NCBI RefSeq assembly: GCF_020037015.1
Contig: NZ_JAIQDE010000014.1
Location: 62,001 to 126,000, forward strand
Direction of reading: 5' to 3'
Length of the DNA stretch: 64,000 nt
Source of the DNA: Corallococcus sp. AS-1-6
GTDB lineage: Bacteria; Myxococcota; Myxococcia; Myxococcales; Myxococcaceae
In this document: in pieces, positions 7,719 to 15,955 of the stretch
Layout of the letters: each line of letters starts with the position of its first letter
How positions within the stretch are numbered: the first letter of the stretch is position 1
Notes under the pieces: generated by a model
What the model saw: the letters and a program-made list of their open reading frames with translations, nothing else
Told to the model about the DNA's origin: nothing
The model's database searches: none
Program-made: the position numbers and the translations under genes

Positions 7719-8600
7719 ATGTTCGCCTCGAAGCTGCCGCGTCTCACGCAGACGACGTCCCGGTTGTTCAAGCACGCGCCGGAGCTCAAGCGCACCTTCT
7801 CCACCCAGGTGCCGTCGCAAGAGGATCAGTTGCTCAAGGTCCGCGCGGAGAAGAACCGCGTCAAGCACCAGCAGCACGACCTCATGAGCGACATCATGAA
7901 CGCCGAGGACCGGCGTCACGGCGGCAACAACCAGCTCGCGCCGCGCATCCGTCCGGACGTGCCGCTCACGCGCCGGGACAACTTCCCCTTCAACGAAGTC
8001 CAGCCGAAGTACGAGACGCCGAAGTCGGCCATCGACCGCGACGGCAAGCTGCAGCCGGTGGACGCGAAGGACCGCACGGTGACGCTGACGGCGCACGTGG
8101 ACGGCGCGAAGGAGACGAAGGCCCACTCGCCCTTCACGTCCTTCAGCGGCGTGCCCGTGGGCGTGGATGGCAAGGCCGTGGAGCAGAAGCTCGTGGACAA
8201 CCCGGACTACGGCCAGAGCCGCATCGTCCACAACCCGGCGCTCGACGCGAAGGGCGGGGACGTCTTCGACCAGTTCGACATCCAGCGGGACATCCGCACG
8301 TCCACGCACCCGGGCCTGGACGAGACGGCCGTGAACCGCAGCCAGCCCGGCACGCCGGTGTGGCAGCCGGAGCCCCACGAGCGGCCCATCCTCGCGGACG
8401 TCGGCGTGGACCCGACCAAGCCCCACTTCACCTACCGCGAGCGCGCGATGATGAACTCCAAGCGCGATCAGGAGTACCTGGTGCGCGGCACCATCCACGA
8501 CTTCACGCTGGAGCGCCCGGACGCCAACGGCGACCTGAAGCACGTGCCGCGCGATCAGTTCGCCGACCAGTTCGACGACGCGCACAAGAAGACGAAGTAG
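7719..8600 (+). CDS. Conserved-looking soluble protein of unknown function
   Basis: A 293-residue hydrophilic protein without membrane segment. The first 25 residues (MFASKLPRL...) are basic and hydroxylated but not a classical signal peptide. The middle is rich in Asp, Lys, Pro and His, with short motifs such as FTSFSGVPVG and HFTYRERAMM. Composition suggests an extended or partly disordered protein. I recognise no family. The ATG at 7719 has AAAGGGAG as ribosome binding site; an in-frame ATG at 7677 lies inside a hairpin and is less likely. It is preceded by a 95-base gap and followed by a 13-bp inverted repeat, so it is probably a single-gene transcript. Confidence 0.75.
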   Translation: MFASKLPRLTQTTSRLFKHAPELKRTFSTQVPSQEDQLLKVRAEKNRVKHQQHDLMSDIMNAEDRRHGGNNQLAPRIRPDVPLTRRDNFPFNEVQPKYETPKSAIDRDGKLQPVDAKDRTVTLTAHVDGAKETKAHSPFTSFSGVPVGVDGKAVEQKLVDNPDYGQSRIVHNPALDAKGGDVFDQFDIQRDIRTSTHPGLDETAVNRSQPGTPVWQPEPHERPILADVGVDPTKPHFTYRERAMMNSKRDQEYLVRGTIHDFTLERPDANGDLKHVPRDQFADQFDDAHKKTK

Positions 8601-8651
8601 CCCGCGAACCGGTCCGGCGCCGAGCCCCCGCGCCGGACCCGCTCCGCCGGG

Positions 8652-8691
8652 ATTTCACCCACGGATATCCTTCAATCACCGTGGGTGAAAT
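8652..8691. terminator. 13-bp inverted repeat between convergent genes
   Basis: ATTTCACCCACGG (8652-8664) and its exact complement (8679-8691) flank a 14-base loop. It lies between the stop at 8600 and the convergent stop at 8709, the usual place for a shared terminator. No T-tract follows on either strand, so it may act as an mRNA 3' stem or a bidirectional pause rather than a classical intrinsic terminator. Confidence 0.5.
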
Positions 8692-8708
8692 GCGGTCAGT
8701 CCTGGCGC

Positions 8709-9302
8709 TCAGGCCTCCACGTGGTGCAGGCCCCGCCGCAGGAGGAGCGAGCCGGACATCATGGAGATGCCCCGGAAGAAGACGGCGAGCCCCACCAGCG
8801 TGCCCACCAGCCACACGGAGGACGCGGGCCACCGGGCCATCACGCCGAGGCCCAGGACCAGGGAGATGAGGCCGTAGGCCAGGTCCCAGCCCCACTGGAA
8901 GTAGCGGTCCATGACGGAGGTGATGACGTGGAAGAGGCCGCTGGCGAAGAAGTAGCCGGCGATCAGCAGCGTGAGGGACGCAAGCCCCGCGGCCGGGTAC
9001 ATGACGGTCAGGATGCCGACGACGGTCGTGAGGATGCCGCCGAGCATGAAGGACCAGAAGGCGCTGTGGCTCTCCTTGCGTGAGCGGATCCCCGCGGCGA
9101 TCTCCAGGACCCCGCCAATCACCAGCATCATCCCCACGAAGAAGACGGTGACCATGCTGGTGAAGAACGTGGCGCCCAGCAGCACCACCCCCGCGATTGC
9201 CGTCAGCAGGCCCAGGATGAAGGGAGCGCCCCACATGGCCGAGGCCCCCCTGGGAGGACGGTCCGGCCGGGTCTCCGGCGCACGTTCGACGTTCGTTCGC
9301 AT
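8709..9302 (-). CDS. HdeD-family six-helix membrane protein
   Basis: This 197-residue protein has a polar N-terminus (about 25 residues) followed by six hydrophobic segments arranged in three pairs, for example WGAPFILGLLTAIAGVVLLGA and TVFFVGMMLVIGGVLEIAAG. This is the pattern of the HdeD/DUF308 family. Family members are inner-membrane proteins linked to acid stress in E. coli; the molecular role is not established. Start ATG 9302 is preceded by GTGGAGATC; the in-frame extension upstream is arginine- and proline-rich and unlikely to be translated. It is separated from miaA by about 180 bases and is probably independently transcribed. Confidence 0.85.
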   Translation of the reverse strand: MRTNVERAPETRPDRPPRGASAMWGAPFILGLLTAIAGVVLLGATFFTSMVTVFFVGMMLVIGGVLEIAAGIRSRKESHSAFWSFMLGGILTTVVGILTVMYPAAGLASLTLLIAGYFFASGLFHVITSVMDRYFQWGWDLAYGLISLVLGLGVMARWPASSVWLVGTLVGLAVFFRGISMMSGSLLLRRGLHHVEA

Positions 9303-9483
9303 GGCGATCTCCACGGTGATGGCTGCCCGCCTCGGGCCCTCGGCCGCCTGCCGGTCCGGGAGTGGACGGGGTGGGGGTAGCGCTTCCTCGTGGAAGATGG
9401 GCGCGCGACCGGGCGCGAACAATCGCCTCCCACCCACGAAATGAGGCGGGACGGCGAGCAGGGGCCAGGGTGGCCCACCGCGC

Positions 9484-10380
9484 CTAGAGGGCAGGACGGG
9501 TGTACGGCGGCGACAGGAACACCGCGCCGGGCTCCTTGCGGAACCAGGTGAGCTGCCGCTTGGCGTAGCGCCGCGTCTCCCGCGCGGTGTCGGCGATGGC
9601 TTCTGCTTGTGTCATCCGGCCCTCCACCACGGCGCGGGCCTGCACGTAGCCGACGCTGCGCATGGGTGCCGCGTCCGCGTAGCCCTGCTCCAGCAGGGCG
9701 CGGGTCTCCTCCACGAGTCCCCGCGAGAAGAGCGCCTCCGTGCGCGTGTTGATGGCGGCGTAGAGGGACTCGCGCGGCGGGTCCAGCACGTAGAGCTGGA
9801 AGGGGTGGCGGTCCGGCGCGAAGGCGTGGGCGCGGCGGAACTCGGACGCGGGCACGCCCGTCTGCGCGTGGATCTCCAGGGCGCGGACGACGCGCACCAG
9901 GTCCTGGGGAGGCAGCTTCGCCGCGGTCTCCGGATCCACCTCGGCCAGCCGGCGGTGCACGGCCTCCCTCCCCTGCTCCGCCGCGAGCGCCTCCAGCTCC
10001 GCGCGCAGCGAAGGCAGGGCGCCGGGCGCGTCCACCACGCCGTGCAGCAGGATGCGCAGGTACAGGCCGGTGCCGCCGACGACGAACACCGGCCGGCCCC
10101 GCGAGGCGATGTCCGCGATGGCCACGTCCGCGAGGCGCTGGTACCCGGCGGCGGAGAAGGGCTCGAGCGGATCCACGCAGGAGACCAGGTGGTGCGGCAC
10201 GGCGGCCTGCTCCTCGGCGGAGGGCTTCGCGGTGCCGATGTCGAAGGCGCGGTACACCTGCTGCGAGTCCGCGCTGACAATCTCCCCGCCCACGGCGCGC
10301 GCCCACTCGATGGCCAGCGCCGTCTTCCCCGACGCCGTGGGCCCAGCGATCACCGTCAACGGCACCCGCGTCTCAGCCAC
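9484..10380 (-). CDS. miaA: tRNA dimethylallyltransferase
   Basis: This 298-residue enzyme transfers a dimethylallyl group from DMAPP to N6 of A37 in tRNAs reading codons that start with U. The P-loop GPTASGKT (13-20), the DSQQVYR motif (about 38-44), the GGTGLYLR motif (about 101-108) and the tRNA-binding region ending in RRYAKRQLTWFR are all typical, and the length is normal. It acts in the cytoplasm and is constitutive in most bacteria. It lies 57 bases after the HprK-like kinase gene on the same strand, so it may be read through from the peptide operon. Its conserved housekeeping role suggests the adjacency is incidental. Confidence 0.97.
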   Translation of the reverse strand: MAETRVPLTVIAGPTASGKTALAIEWARAVGGEIVSADSQQVYRAFDIGTAKPSAEEQAAVPHHLVSCVDPLEPFSAAGYQRLADVAIADIASRGRPVFVVGGTGLYLRILLHGVVDAPGALPSLRAELEALAAEQGREAVHRRLAEVDPETAAKLPPQDLVRVVRALEIHAQTGVPASEFRRAHAFAPDRHPFQLYVLDPPRESLYAAINTRTEALFSRGLVEETRALLEQGYADAAPMRSVGYVQARAVVEGRMTQAEAIADTARETRRYAKRQLTWFRKEPGAVFLSPPYTRPAL

Positions 10381-10437
10381 CAGCGTCCGCCTCCCGCACC
10401 CGCTGTAGCGCAGCCGCGAGGCAAGCGCGAGCCCCCG

Positions 10438-11274
10438 CTACGCCAGCCGCGCCCGCACGACCTCCGCCGCGCTGGCATCCCGCGCGAACATGAGCCGGGC
10501 GGTCTCCACGGACGACAGCACGCGTCCGGCCGCGCCCACCAGCGCTCCCCGGCCCGAGGGCGTGGGCTCGGGCAAGAGCGCGTTGAGCAGCAGCACGCGA
10601 GCCACCTCCCCTGCCCCCTGCGCCTCCCACCGCGACCCCGCGTCCCAGCCCAGCGTGCCCACCGCGACGAGCGCCGCCTCGGCGGTCCGGGCCGGCACGT
10701 TCCAGGGCGTCCCCGCGGCCCGCCAACCGCCATCCTCCACGGGCCACACAGCGACCAGCTCGTCCGCGAGCACCGCCCCACCCGCCTCGCGCCACAGCCC
10801 GCCCAGGGTGCTCTTGCCCGCGCCGGAGTGCCCCACGAACAGCGCGGCCCGGCCTCCATGCACCAGCCCCACGCCGTGGAGGAGCAGCCCGCCGCGCTTC
10901 GCCAGCGCGGACGCGAGCATCACCTTGATCACGTTCTCCACCGGGTAGCGCCCGGACCCGACCACGTCCGCGTGGCACCGGTCCTCGGAGAGCACCGCCG
11001 AATACCCGGCGCCCTCCACGCGCAGCGTCCCCGCGTCACCGGGCACGAGCCGGGGCAGCTCCTGCACAGTGGGCGGAGCACGGGGACTGGGAGGGTTCCG
11101 CATCACCAGCCGGGCATCGGGAGCCACGGCCTCCGCAGCGAGGAACGCGCCGAACACGTGCCGGAGTGGACCGGCGAGCGCGTCATCCTCCACCTCGAGC
11201 GCCACCGTCCACCCGGCCAGGGTGATCCGGAGCGCGCCGTCACGGGGACCCGGCGCGGGGTCCCCGCCGTTCAC
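10438..11274 (-). CDS. HprK-related kinase of a PqqD/peptide operon
   Basis: This 278-residue protein has a Walker A motif GHSGAGKST (148-156) preceded by LLLHGVGLVHGGRAALFVG, the layout of HPr-kinase-like proteins (the HprK-related kinase families found with PqqD-like proteins). A partner Asp/Glu pair appears in LADELVAVW. It lacks the N-terminal domain of true HPr kinase. The start GTG at 11274 overlaps the stop of the 54-residue peptide gene in a GTGA tetranucleotide, so translation is probably coupled. Its substrate is not known; modification of the small peptide or a carrier is an inference from context. A longer start at GTG 11283 is possible. Family call good, function open. Confidence 0.8.
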   Translation of the reverse strand: MNGGDPAPGPRDGALRITLAGWTVALEVEDDALAGPLRHVFGAFLAAEAVAPDARLVMRNPPSPRAPPTVQELPRLVPGDAGTLRVEGAGYSAVLSEDRCHADVVGSGRYPVENVIKVMLASALAKRGGLLLHGVGLVHGGRAALFVGHSGAGKSTLGGLWREAGGAVLADELVAVWPVEDGGWRAAGTPWNVPARTAEAALVAVGTLGWDAGSRWEAQGAGEVARVLLLNALLPEPTPSGRGALVGAAGRVLSSVETARLMFARDASAAEVVRARLA

Positions 11275-11435
11275 GGCATGCACTCCGATTCGCCGGGGAT
11301 GGTGCACATGGACAACTGCGCCAGCGCGACGAAGGGCTGCTCCCACAGGATGGCGGGAGGCACGTACACGGCGGGCGCCGCCGGCGGCTTCGGCACGGAG
11401 GGACCCGCTGGAGGCTGTGAAGGTCGTTGGCTCAC
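11271..11435 (-). CDS. Candidate ribosomal precursor peptide (54 residues)
   Basis: This is a short open frame missed by length-based calling. GTG 11435 follows AGGTGGG by about eight bases, and the TGA stop overlaps the kinase start (GTGA). The peptide has a Pro-rich N-terminal half (residues 5-27, with repeated PP), an aromatic/hydrophobic centre (YVPPAILWEQPFVALAQ, about 24-40) and a short C-terminus with Cys44 and Cys52 and two Pro. It has no signal peptide. The leader-plus-core layout next to a PqqD-like protein, a protease-like protein and a kinase fits a RiPP-type precursor. That function is inference; the frame, ribosome binding site and coupling are directly visible. Confidence 0.65.
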   Translation of the reverse strand: MSQRPSQPPAGPSVPKPPAAPAVYVPPAILWEQPFVALAQLSMCTIPGESECMP

Positions 11436-11447
11436 GTGATGGCCCAC

Positions 11448-14400
11448 CTAGAAGGGCACCGGGAAGGCACAGATACGACCATCCCCGGTACCGACATGCA
11501 ACCGGCTCACGGTGTGATCGATGGTCGGAGTGCCGATGGTCTGCGCCGGGGCCACGGTCACCTGCCCGGAGTCCGTCCCCGTCTCCAGCTCCAGTTGGTG
11601 CACCTTGCCGTCCGAGCCGCCGACGTAGATGCGCGCCACCCCGTTCTGGTTGAGGGTGAAGGAGCCGGCCGGGCCCTCGATGGGCGTGGACCACAGCATC
11701 ACCGGCACGTTGGTCGCGTCCATCTCATAGCGCTCCACCCTGCCGTCCGCCGTGCTCACCACGAAGCCCCGGCCCAGGGGCCGCGCGAAGTGGGTGAACG
11801 CCCGCGCCGTGGTGGGCCGCACGGCGACCGTCCAGGCCGTCGCGAACGTGGCCGGGTTCACGCCGTACACCCGGCCATCATTGGCGGTGACCAGGATCTG
11901 GTTGCTCGTGGCGTTGCGGACCACGCCGAACTCCAGGTCCCCCAGCGACAGCCGCGCCACCTCCGCGCCCGTGAGGCTGTTGAGCACGCGCAGCGTGGCC
12001 GTGCTCGTGCCCGAGCGGGTCGGCACGTAGAGCCGGTTCGTCGTGTAGTCCACCAGCATGCCGCCGCTCACCATGCCCAGGTCCCCGGGCCGGTAGCGCC
12101 AGATGAGCGCGCCCGTGGCCGCGTTCAGCGCGACCACCTGGTTCTGCGCGGACGTGTTGCGCGTGGCGAAGATGGCCAGGTCCACGTTCGAGTACGTCGT
12201 CCGGTACTCCGGGTTCGCGTAGTCGAGCAACTGCGTCACCGGGAACGAGCTGATGTTCCCCAGGCCCAGCGTGGTGTTCCTCCACAGGAACTCACCCGTG
12301 GCGGTGTTGATGACCGCCGGCACGCCGCTCTGGTCGCCAACGACGATCCACTGCTGCCCGGGCCGGCCCAGCAGCGGCACCACCGGGAAGCGGCTGGCGA
12401 TCTTGCCCGCCATCTTCACCGGCCGGAAGCGCTCCGCGCCGTCCTCGGACGGGTTCGTGGTGTTCGTGAGCGTGGCCACCACCGAGTCGTTGAAGGAGCT
12501 GAAGATGCCCACGCCCAGCTCCGTCACGGGCTGCAGCGTCGTGTCCAACCCCACCGAGTAGCACCACAGCGGGTTGCCCGCCACGCGCGCCCGGGGGGTG
12601 GCCAGCAGGCCCACCGAGGTGGGCTGGTTGCCCGGCCCGTACCGCAGCTCATCGTCCGCGTTGAACACGCGGTAGACGTACGTCGTGCCGTTGGTGACGC
12701 CCGTGTCCGTCATGGACGACGCGGAGCTGAACTCGTCCACGTACGCCACCGTCGCGTTGCCCAGCACGTCACCCACCGCGTAGCGCGTGCCGCTGGTCGG
12801 CGCGGTGTTGGGCGTCGCCCCTTCGGCGCGCAGCACCAGGGTGCCGCCGTGGTTGAACGGGTTGTCCCAGGTGAGCGTCACGCTGCCGTCGCGGGCCACG
12901 CCCGTGAGGCGCCCCACGTCCGGGGAGGCGGTGACCGCGAGCAACGTCATCGTCGCCTCCACGCGGATGCGCGGATCGTTCCAGCCCTGGTTCAGCTCCA
13001 GGCGGTGGCGGAACGCCGTGTCCGCGGGGACGGCGGTGAAGCCCGAATAGGTGATGCGGAAGGTGGCCTCGCCGCCCACAGGGATGCCGGTGTCCGACGC
13101 CCAGATGTAGCCGCCCGCCTCCGTGAAGACGCTCCAGTCCCCGAACGCCTGCGGCCCCGACGCGGCCACCGCGAAGTAGTTCACCGCGGGCTTGAACAGC
13201 TTCACCTCGTAGATGGGCAGCGTGCCCCGGTTCTGCACCGTGTACGCCACCGTCACGCCCGTGGCCGCCGTGGACATCGTCTCCTGGCTCAGCCGCACGC
13301 GGTGCTCCACGATGCGGCCCTTGCGCGCGGTGACGGCATCCCCCGCCACCGCCGAGCCGTTGAGCGTCCCGTCCACCTGCGCCTGGAACTGGTAGCGGGC
13401 GCCGGGTGTGCCGGACACCTGGTAGCGCCAGGTGAACTGCGCGGAGGCGCCCGGAGCCAACTGCGCCACGCTCTCCGGCGACGGGCCGGACACGAGTGAC
13501 GCCGCCGCGGTGCCCAGCAGCACCGGCACGCGCGGCCGCACCTGGGTGTACGTGTTCGTGGTGGAGGTGTTGAGCACCGTCAGGCGCAGCGTCACCTGAT
13601 CACCGGGGAACGCGTCCACCAGGTCCATGTCCGCCGCGGCGACCAGGGCGCCCACGTCCGCCATGGGCGAGTCCACCAGCGGCGCGTTCGCGCCGGTCGC
13701 GCGAGCCCGGACGCGCGCGGCCACGGCACCGGCGGCGGTGGGCCGCAGGGTGACCGCGATGACGCCCGCGGCCTGCACCGCCACGGGCACGTTGCCGGTG
13801 GGGAGCTTGCTCACGGTGGTGAGCGGCACGCTGGTCGTGGAGGCGGGGTTGTCCACGACCACCGAGGACGAGCCCGTGCCCCGGTTCTCCACCACCACGC
13901 GCGCCACGGTCGTGCCGTTGACCGCCAGCATGCGCGGCGACAGCGTCACGTTCGCCGCCAGGATGCCGCGATTCCACGGCGTCATGGTGCCGACGTTGTA
14001 CGAGTAGGTCGTGCCGTCACACTGGTCGCGGGCATACGTCCCCGTGACGAGGCGCTCGGTGGAGCTGTCGTTGGAACGGTTCGACGGCCCCACCACGCTC
14101 AGCACGAAGCGCGCGGACTCATTGCGCGCCAGGCCACGTCCCTCGTCCACGCAGCCCCACGTGGACTGGAAGGTGATGCGCCGCTCGTTGGAGTCGAGGT
14201 ACTCGACCTTCCAGTGCGGGTTCTCCTCCGCCGGCAGGCCGCCCAGGAGCTGGTAGCCCGCGGGCAGCACGAAGGACACCTCCGACAGGCGGGCGTCGGT
14301 CGTGGCCTGGGTCGTGTTCGTCACCTCCAGGACCAGGTCGGACGCATCCTCCATCACCACGCGGGCGACGGTCTCCCCGGCGGAGGGGACGGGGCGCACG

Positions 14401-14474
14401 GTCCAGGTCCGGTTCTGGGAGAAGCCCACCGCGGGCAGCAGCACGGCGACGAGCGCGAGGATGCGGACGTTCAT
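11448..14474 (-). CDS. Large exported protein with beta-sandwich repeats and PQQ-like propeller
   Basis: This 1008-residue protein begins with a Sec signal peptide (MNVRILALVAVLLPAVGFSQ). Residues about 20-480 are beta-rich repeats resembling CARDB/DUF11-type surface domains (VVVENRGTGSSSVVVDNP, LTVLNTSTTNTYTQ). An Ig/FN3-like part follows (about 515-620), then a C-terminal beta-propeller with blade motifs such as INTATGEFLWRN and LNAATGALIWRYRPG. It is expected in the periplasm or at the outer surface. ATG 14474 has GAGG six bases upstream; it begins 13 bases after the lipoprotein stop. The precursor-peptide gene follows 12 bases later. Its place in the middle of the operon suggests it binds or displays the exported product, but this is not shown. 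Confidence 0.8.
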   Translation of the reverse strand: MNVRILALVAVLLPAVGFSQNRTWTVRPVPSAGETVARVVMEDASDLVLEVTNTTQATTDARLSEVSFVLPAGYQLLGGLPAEENPHWKVEYLDSNERRITFQSTWGCVDEGRGLARNESARFVLSVVGPSNRSNDSSTERLVTGTYARDQCDGTTYSYNVGTMTPWNRGILAANVTLSPRMLAVNGTTVARVVVENRGTGSSSVVVDNPASTTSVPLTTVSKLPTGNVPVAVQAAGVIAVTLRPTAAGAVAARVRARATGANAPLVDSPMADVGALVAAADMDLVDAFPGDQVTLRLTVLNTSTTNTYTQVRPRVPVLLGTAAASLVSGPSPESVAQLAPGASAQFTWRYQVSGTPGARYQFQAQVDGTLNGSAVAGDAVTARKGRIVEHRVRLSQETMSTAATGVTVAYTVQNRGTLPIYEVKLFKPAVNYFAVAASGPQAFGDWSVFTEAGGYIWASDTGIPVGGEATFRITYSGFTAVPADTAFRHRLELNQGWNDPRIRVEATMTLLAVTASPDVGRLTGVARDGSVTLTWDNPFNHGGTLVLRAEGATPNTAPTSGTRYAVGDVLGNATVAYVDEFSSASSMTDTGVTNGTTYVYRVFNADDELRYGPGNQPTSVGLLATPRARVAGNPLWCYSVGLDTTLQPVTELGVGIFSSFNDSVVATLTNTTNPSEDGAERFRPVKMAGKIASRFPVVPLLGRPGQQWIVVGDQSGVPAVINTATGEFLWRNTTLGLGNISSFPVTQLLDYANPEYRTTYSNVDLAIFATRNTSAQNQVVALNAATGALIWRYRPGDLGMVSGGMLVDYTTNRLYVPTRSGTSTATLRVLNSLTGAEVARLSLGDLEFGVVRNATSNQILVTANDGRVYGVNPATFATAWTVAVRPTTARAFTHFARPLGRGFVVSTADGRVERYEMDATNVPVMLWSTPIEGPAGSFTLNQNGVARIYVGGSDGKVHQLELETGTDSGQVTVAPAQTIGTPTIDHTVSRLHVGTGDGRICAFPVPF

Positions 14475-14487
14475 GGCGGGCCTCACG

Positions 14488-15066
14488 TCACGGCTCCAGG
14501 GTGAAGGACGTGGAGGCCAACTGCACCCCGTCCAGGAAGAAGCGCACCTGCCAGGTGCCCGTCATGCGCGACATGGACACCGGCGTGCCCGCCACCGGCA
14601 GCGAATAGCGCAGCGTTCGCGTCTCCTCCGGCGGTGCCTCCACCGTCGCGCTCCGCTTCTCGTACGGACGCCCGCCCGGCGCGATGAACTCCACGTCCAC
14701 CACGCCCTTGTTCCGCACGCCGCTCACCACGAAGTCCACGTCCACCTGCTGCACCTCGGACAGCGGCGTGGGCTCCGCGCCCGCGCCCACCACCTCGGCG
14801 CTCCCGGTCGGGGGCGGCAGCGCCACCGGCGGCGGCACCTCCTCCCCGCCCTCGTCCGGAGGCGGCTGCTCACCGGACGGAGCCGGAGGCGGCGGCCGGG
14901 CCACGCTCCCGCCACCGGCCAGCACGTCGGCCGGATCCACGGGAGTGACGGAGCCGCCGCCCTGCCCCGGCTTCATGGCAGCCGGCGGCGGCAGGGGGGA
15001 CACCCCTTCCGAGCACGCCGACAGCACCATCGCACCCGCCAGCACGGTCACGAGCGCACGCATCAT
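14488..15066 (-). CDS. Lipoprotein with Pro-rich linker and beta domain
   Basis: This 192-residue protein has a lipobox ending at Cys18 (AGAMVLSAC), then a Pro/Gly/Glu linker (about 20-95) and a C-terminal beta domain (about 100-192) containing VDVDFVVSGVRNKG and TGTWQVRFFLDG. The latter resembles part of the beta domains of the neighbouring large exported protein. ATG 15066 overlaps the PqqD stop as ATGA; a second ATG at 15063 is also possible. GGAGGAG precedes both. It probably sits in the outer or inner membrane as a companion of the 1008-residue protein, whose gene starts 13 bases downstream. No enzymatic motif is visible. Confidence 0.8.
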   Translation of the reverse strand: MMRALVTVLAGAMVLSACSEGVSPLPPPAAMKPGQGGGSVTPVDPADVLAGGGSVARPPPPAPSGEQPPPDEGGEEVPPPVALPPPTGSAEVVGAGAEPTPLSEVQQVDVDFVVSGVRNKGVVDVEFIAPGGRPYEKRSATVEAPPEETRTLRYSLPVAGTPVSMSRMTGTWQVRFFLDGVQLASTSFTLEP

Positions 15067-15377
15067 GTCTCCTCCAGGGGCGCGGCACCGGCCGGCGCGC
15101 GCACTTCGTCCAACAGACCTCGCCGCTGAAGCTCCTCCAGGAAGCGCAGCGTGTCGGTCAGCACCGGACCGACGTCGGTCGAAAACTCGGAAGCCACCTG
15201 CTCCGCCACCGCCCGGGCCGTGCGCTGTCCGTCGCACAGCGCCCAGATGCGCGCCGCCGTCGGGTTGAGCCCGCGCAGCGTGCGCCCCTCCGCGTCCAGC
15301 ACCAGGAAGTCCGCGCCAAAGCCCTCCCCCGAGGTCCCCGCACGCCGCCGGGGAACGCTGCCTTCCTGGAAGCTCAT
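15063..15377 (-). CDS. PqqD-family peptide-binding (RRE-like) protein
   Basis: This 104-residue protein matches the PqqD fold: a beta-hairpin segment FLVLDAEGRTLRGLNPTAAR, then helices IWALCDGQRTARAVAEQV and DTLRFLEELQRRGLL. PqqD-like proteins bind leader peptides and present them to modifying enzymes; a free-standing copy is usual in peptide-modification clusters and in HprK-related kinase clusters. ATG 15377 overlaps the preceding gene's stop (ATGA), and its own stop overlaps the lipoprotein start (ATGA). The likely client is the 54-residue peptide encoded in the same operon. Fold assignment is confident; the client is inferred. Confidence 0.82.
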   Translation of the reverse strand: MSFQEGSVPRRRAGTSGEGFGADFLVLDAEGRTLRGLNPTAARIWALCDGQRTARAVAEQVASEFSTDVGPVLTDTLRFLEELQRRGLLDEVRAPAGAAPLEET

Positions 15378-15784
15378 GCACGGCCCGTCCTTCCCAGCCA
15401 CGCGGCCACCTGGCGCTTCAGCGTCGCGCGCCAGCGGCCCAGGCGACGGGGCCCCACGTCCCAGCGGTCCATCTCCAGCAACGCGCCGCCCCGGCGCACA
15501 CGCCGCGCACGCCCGAGGATACGGACGAGCGGCAGCGGCGGATCTTCCACCCCGCCATTGTCCCCGCGAAGCGCGCAGACGCTGCCGTCGCACCAGCGCA
15601 CCCGGTGCAACACCAGCGAGGACTCGAAGCGCGCCAGCACCACCTCACCCGGGCGCGGCGCCTCCACCAGCGGCTCCACCTCCGCCACGTCCCCCGCACG
15701 CAACGACGGCCACATGCTGTCCCCGGCGACAGGGATCCAACGGAGGCCATCGATCATGGAGACGGGCTGGGGAGCGCTCGACAT
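15374..15784 (-). CDS. S24/S26-type serine peptidase-like protein
   Basis: This protein of about 136 residues has a signature IPVAGDSMWPSLRAGD. Ser23 is the expected nucleophile of signal-peptidase-I/LexA-type folds. A later segment LVLHRVRWCDG (His60) and GDNGGVED match the second conserved block, in which archaeal/eukaryotic-like members use His instead of Lys. No transmembrane anchor is obvious, so it may be cytosolic. It is the first gene of the coupled operon and could remove a leader peptide. The start is uncertain: ATG 15784 is chosen, with ATG 15757 and upstream TTG codons also in frame. Family call is motif-based; catalytic activity is not proven. Confidence 0.75.
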   Translation of the reverse strand: MSSAPQPVSMIDGLRWIPVAGDSMWPSLRAGDVAEVEPLVEAPRPGEVVLARFESSLVLHRVRWCDGSVCALRGDNGGVEDPPLPLVRILGRARRVRRGGALLEMDRWDVGPRRLGRWRATLKRQVAAWLGRTGRA

Positions 15785-15955
15785 GGAGGATGGAATGTAC
15801 TCCAACCTCTCAATGTCCGCGAATCTACGCAGCCTCAATCCCCCAGCGATTCCCAGGACTTACGATGCTTAACACCTTTACTTCCAGGCTTTCAGGGAAG
15901 ACAGGCCGCCCCCCTCCCCTCCGGCCGGGCGCGTCATGCCGGAGGGGCTCCTGGA

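Noticed and set aside
11427-13499. Long plus-strand frame opposite the 1008-residue exported protein
   Set aside because: It is rich in Arg/His/Ala without domains and lies antisense to a gene with signal peptide and normal codon bias; a shadow of high GC.
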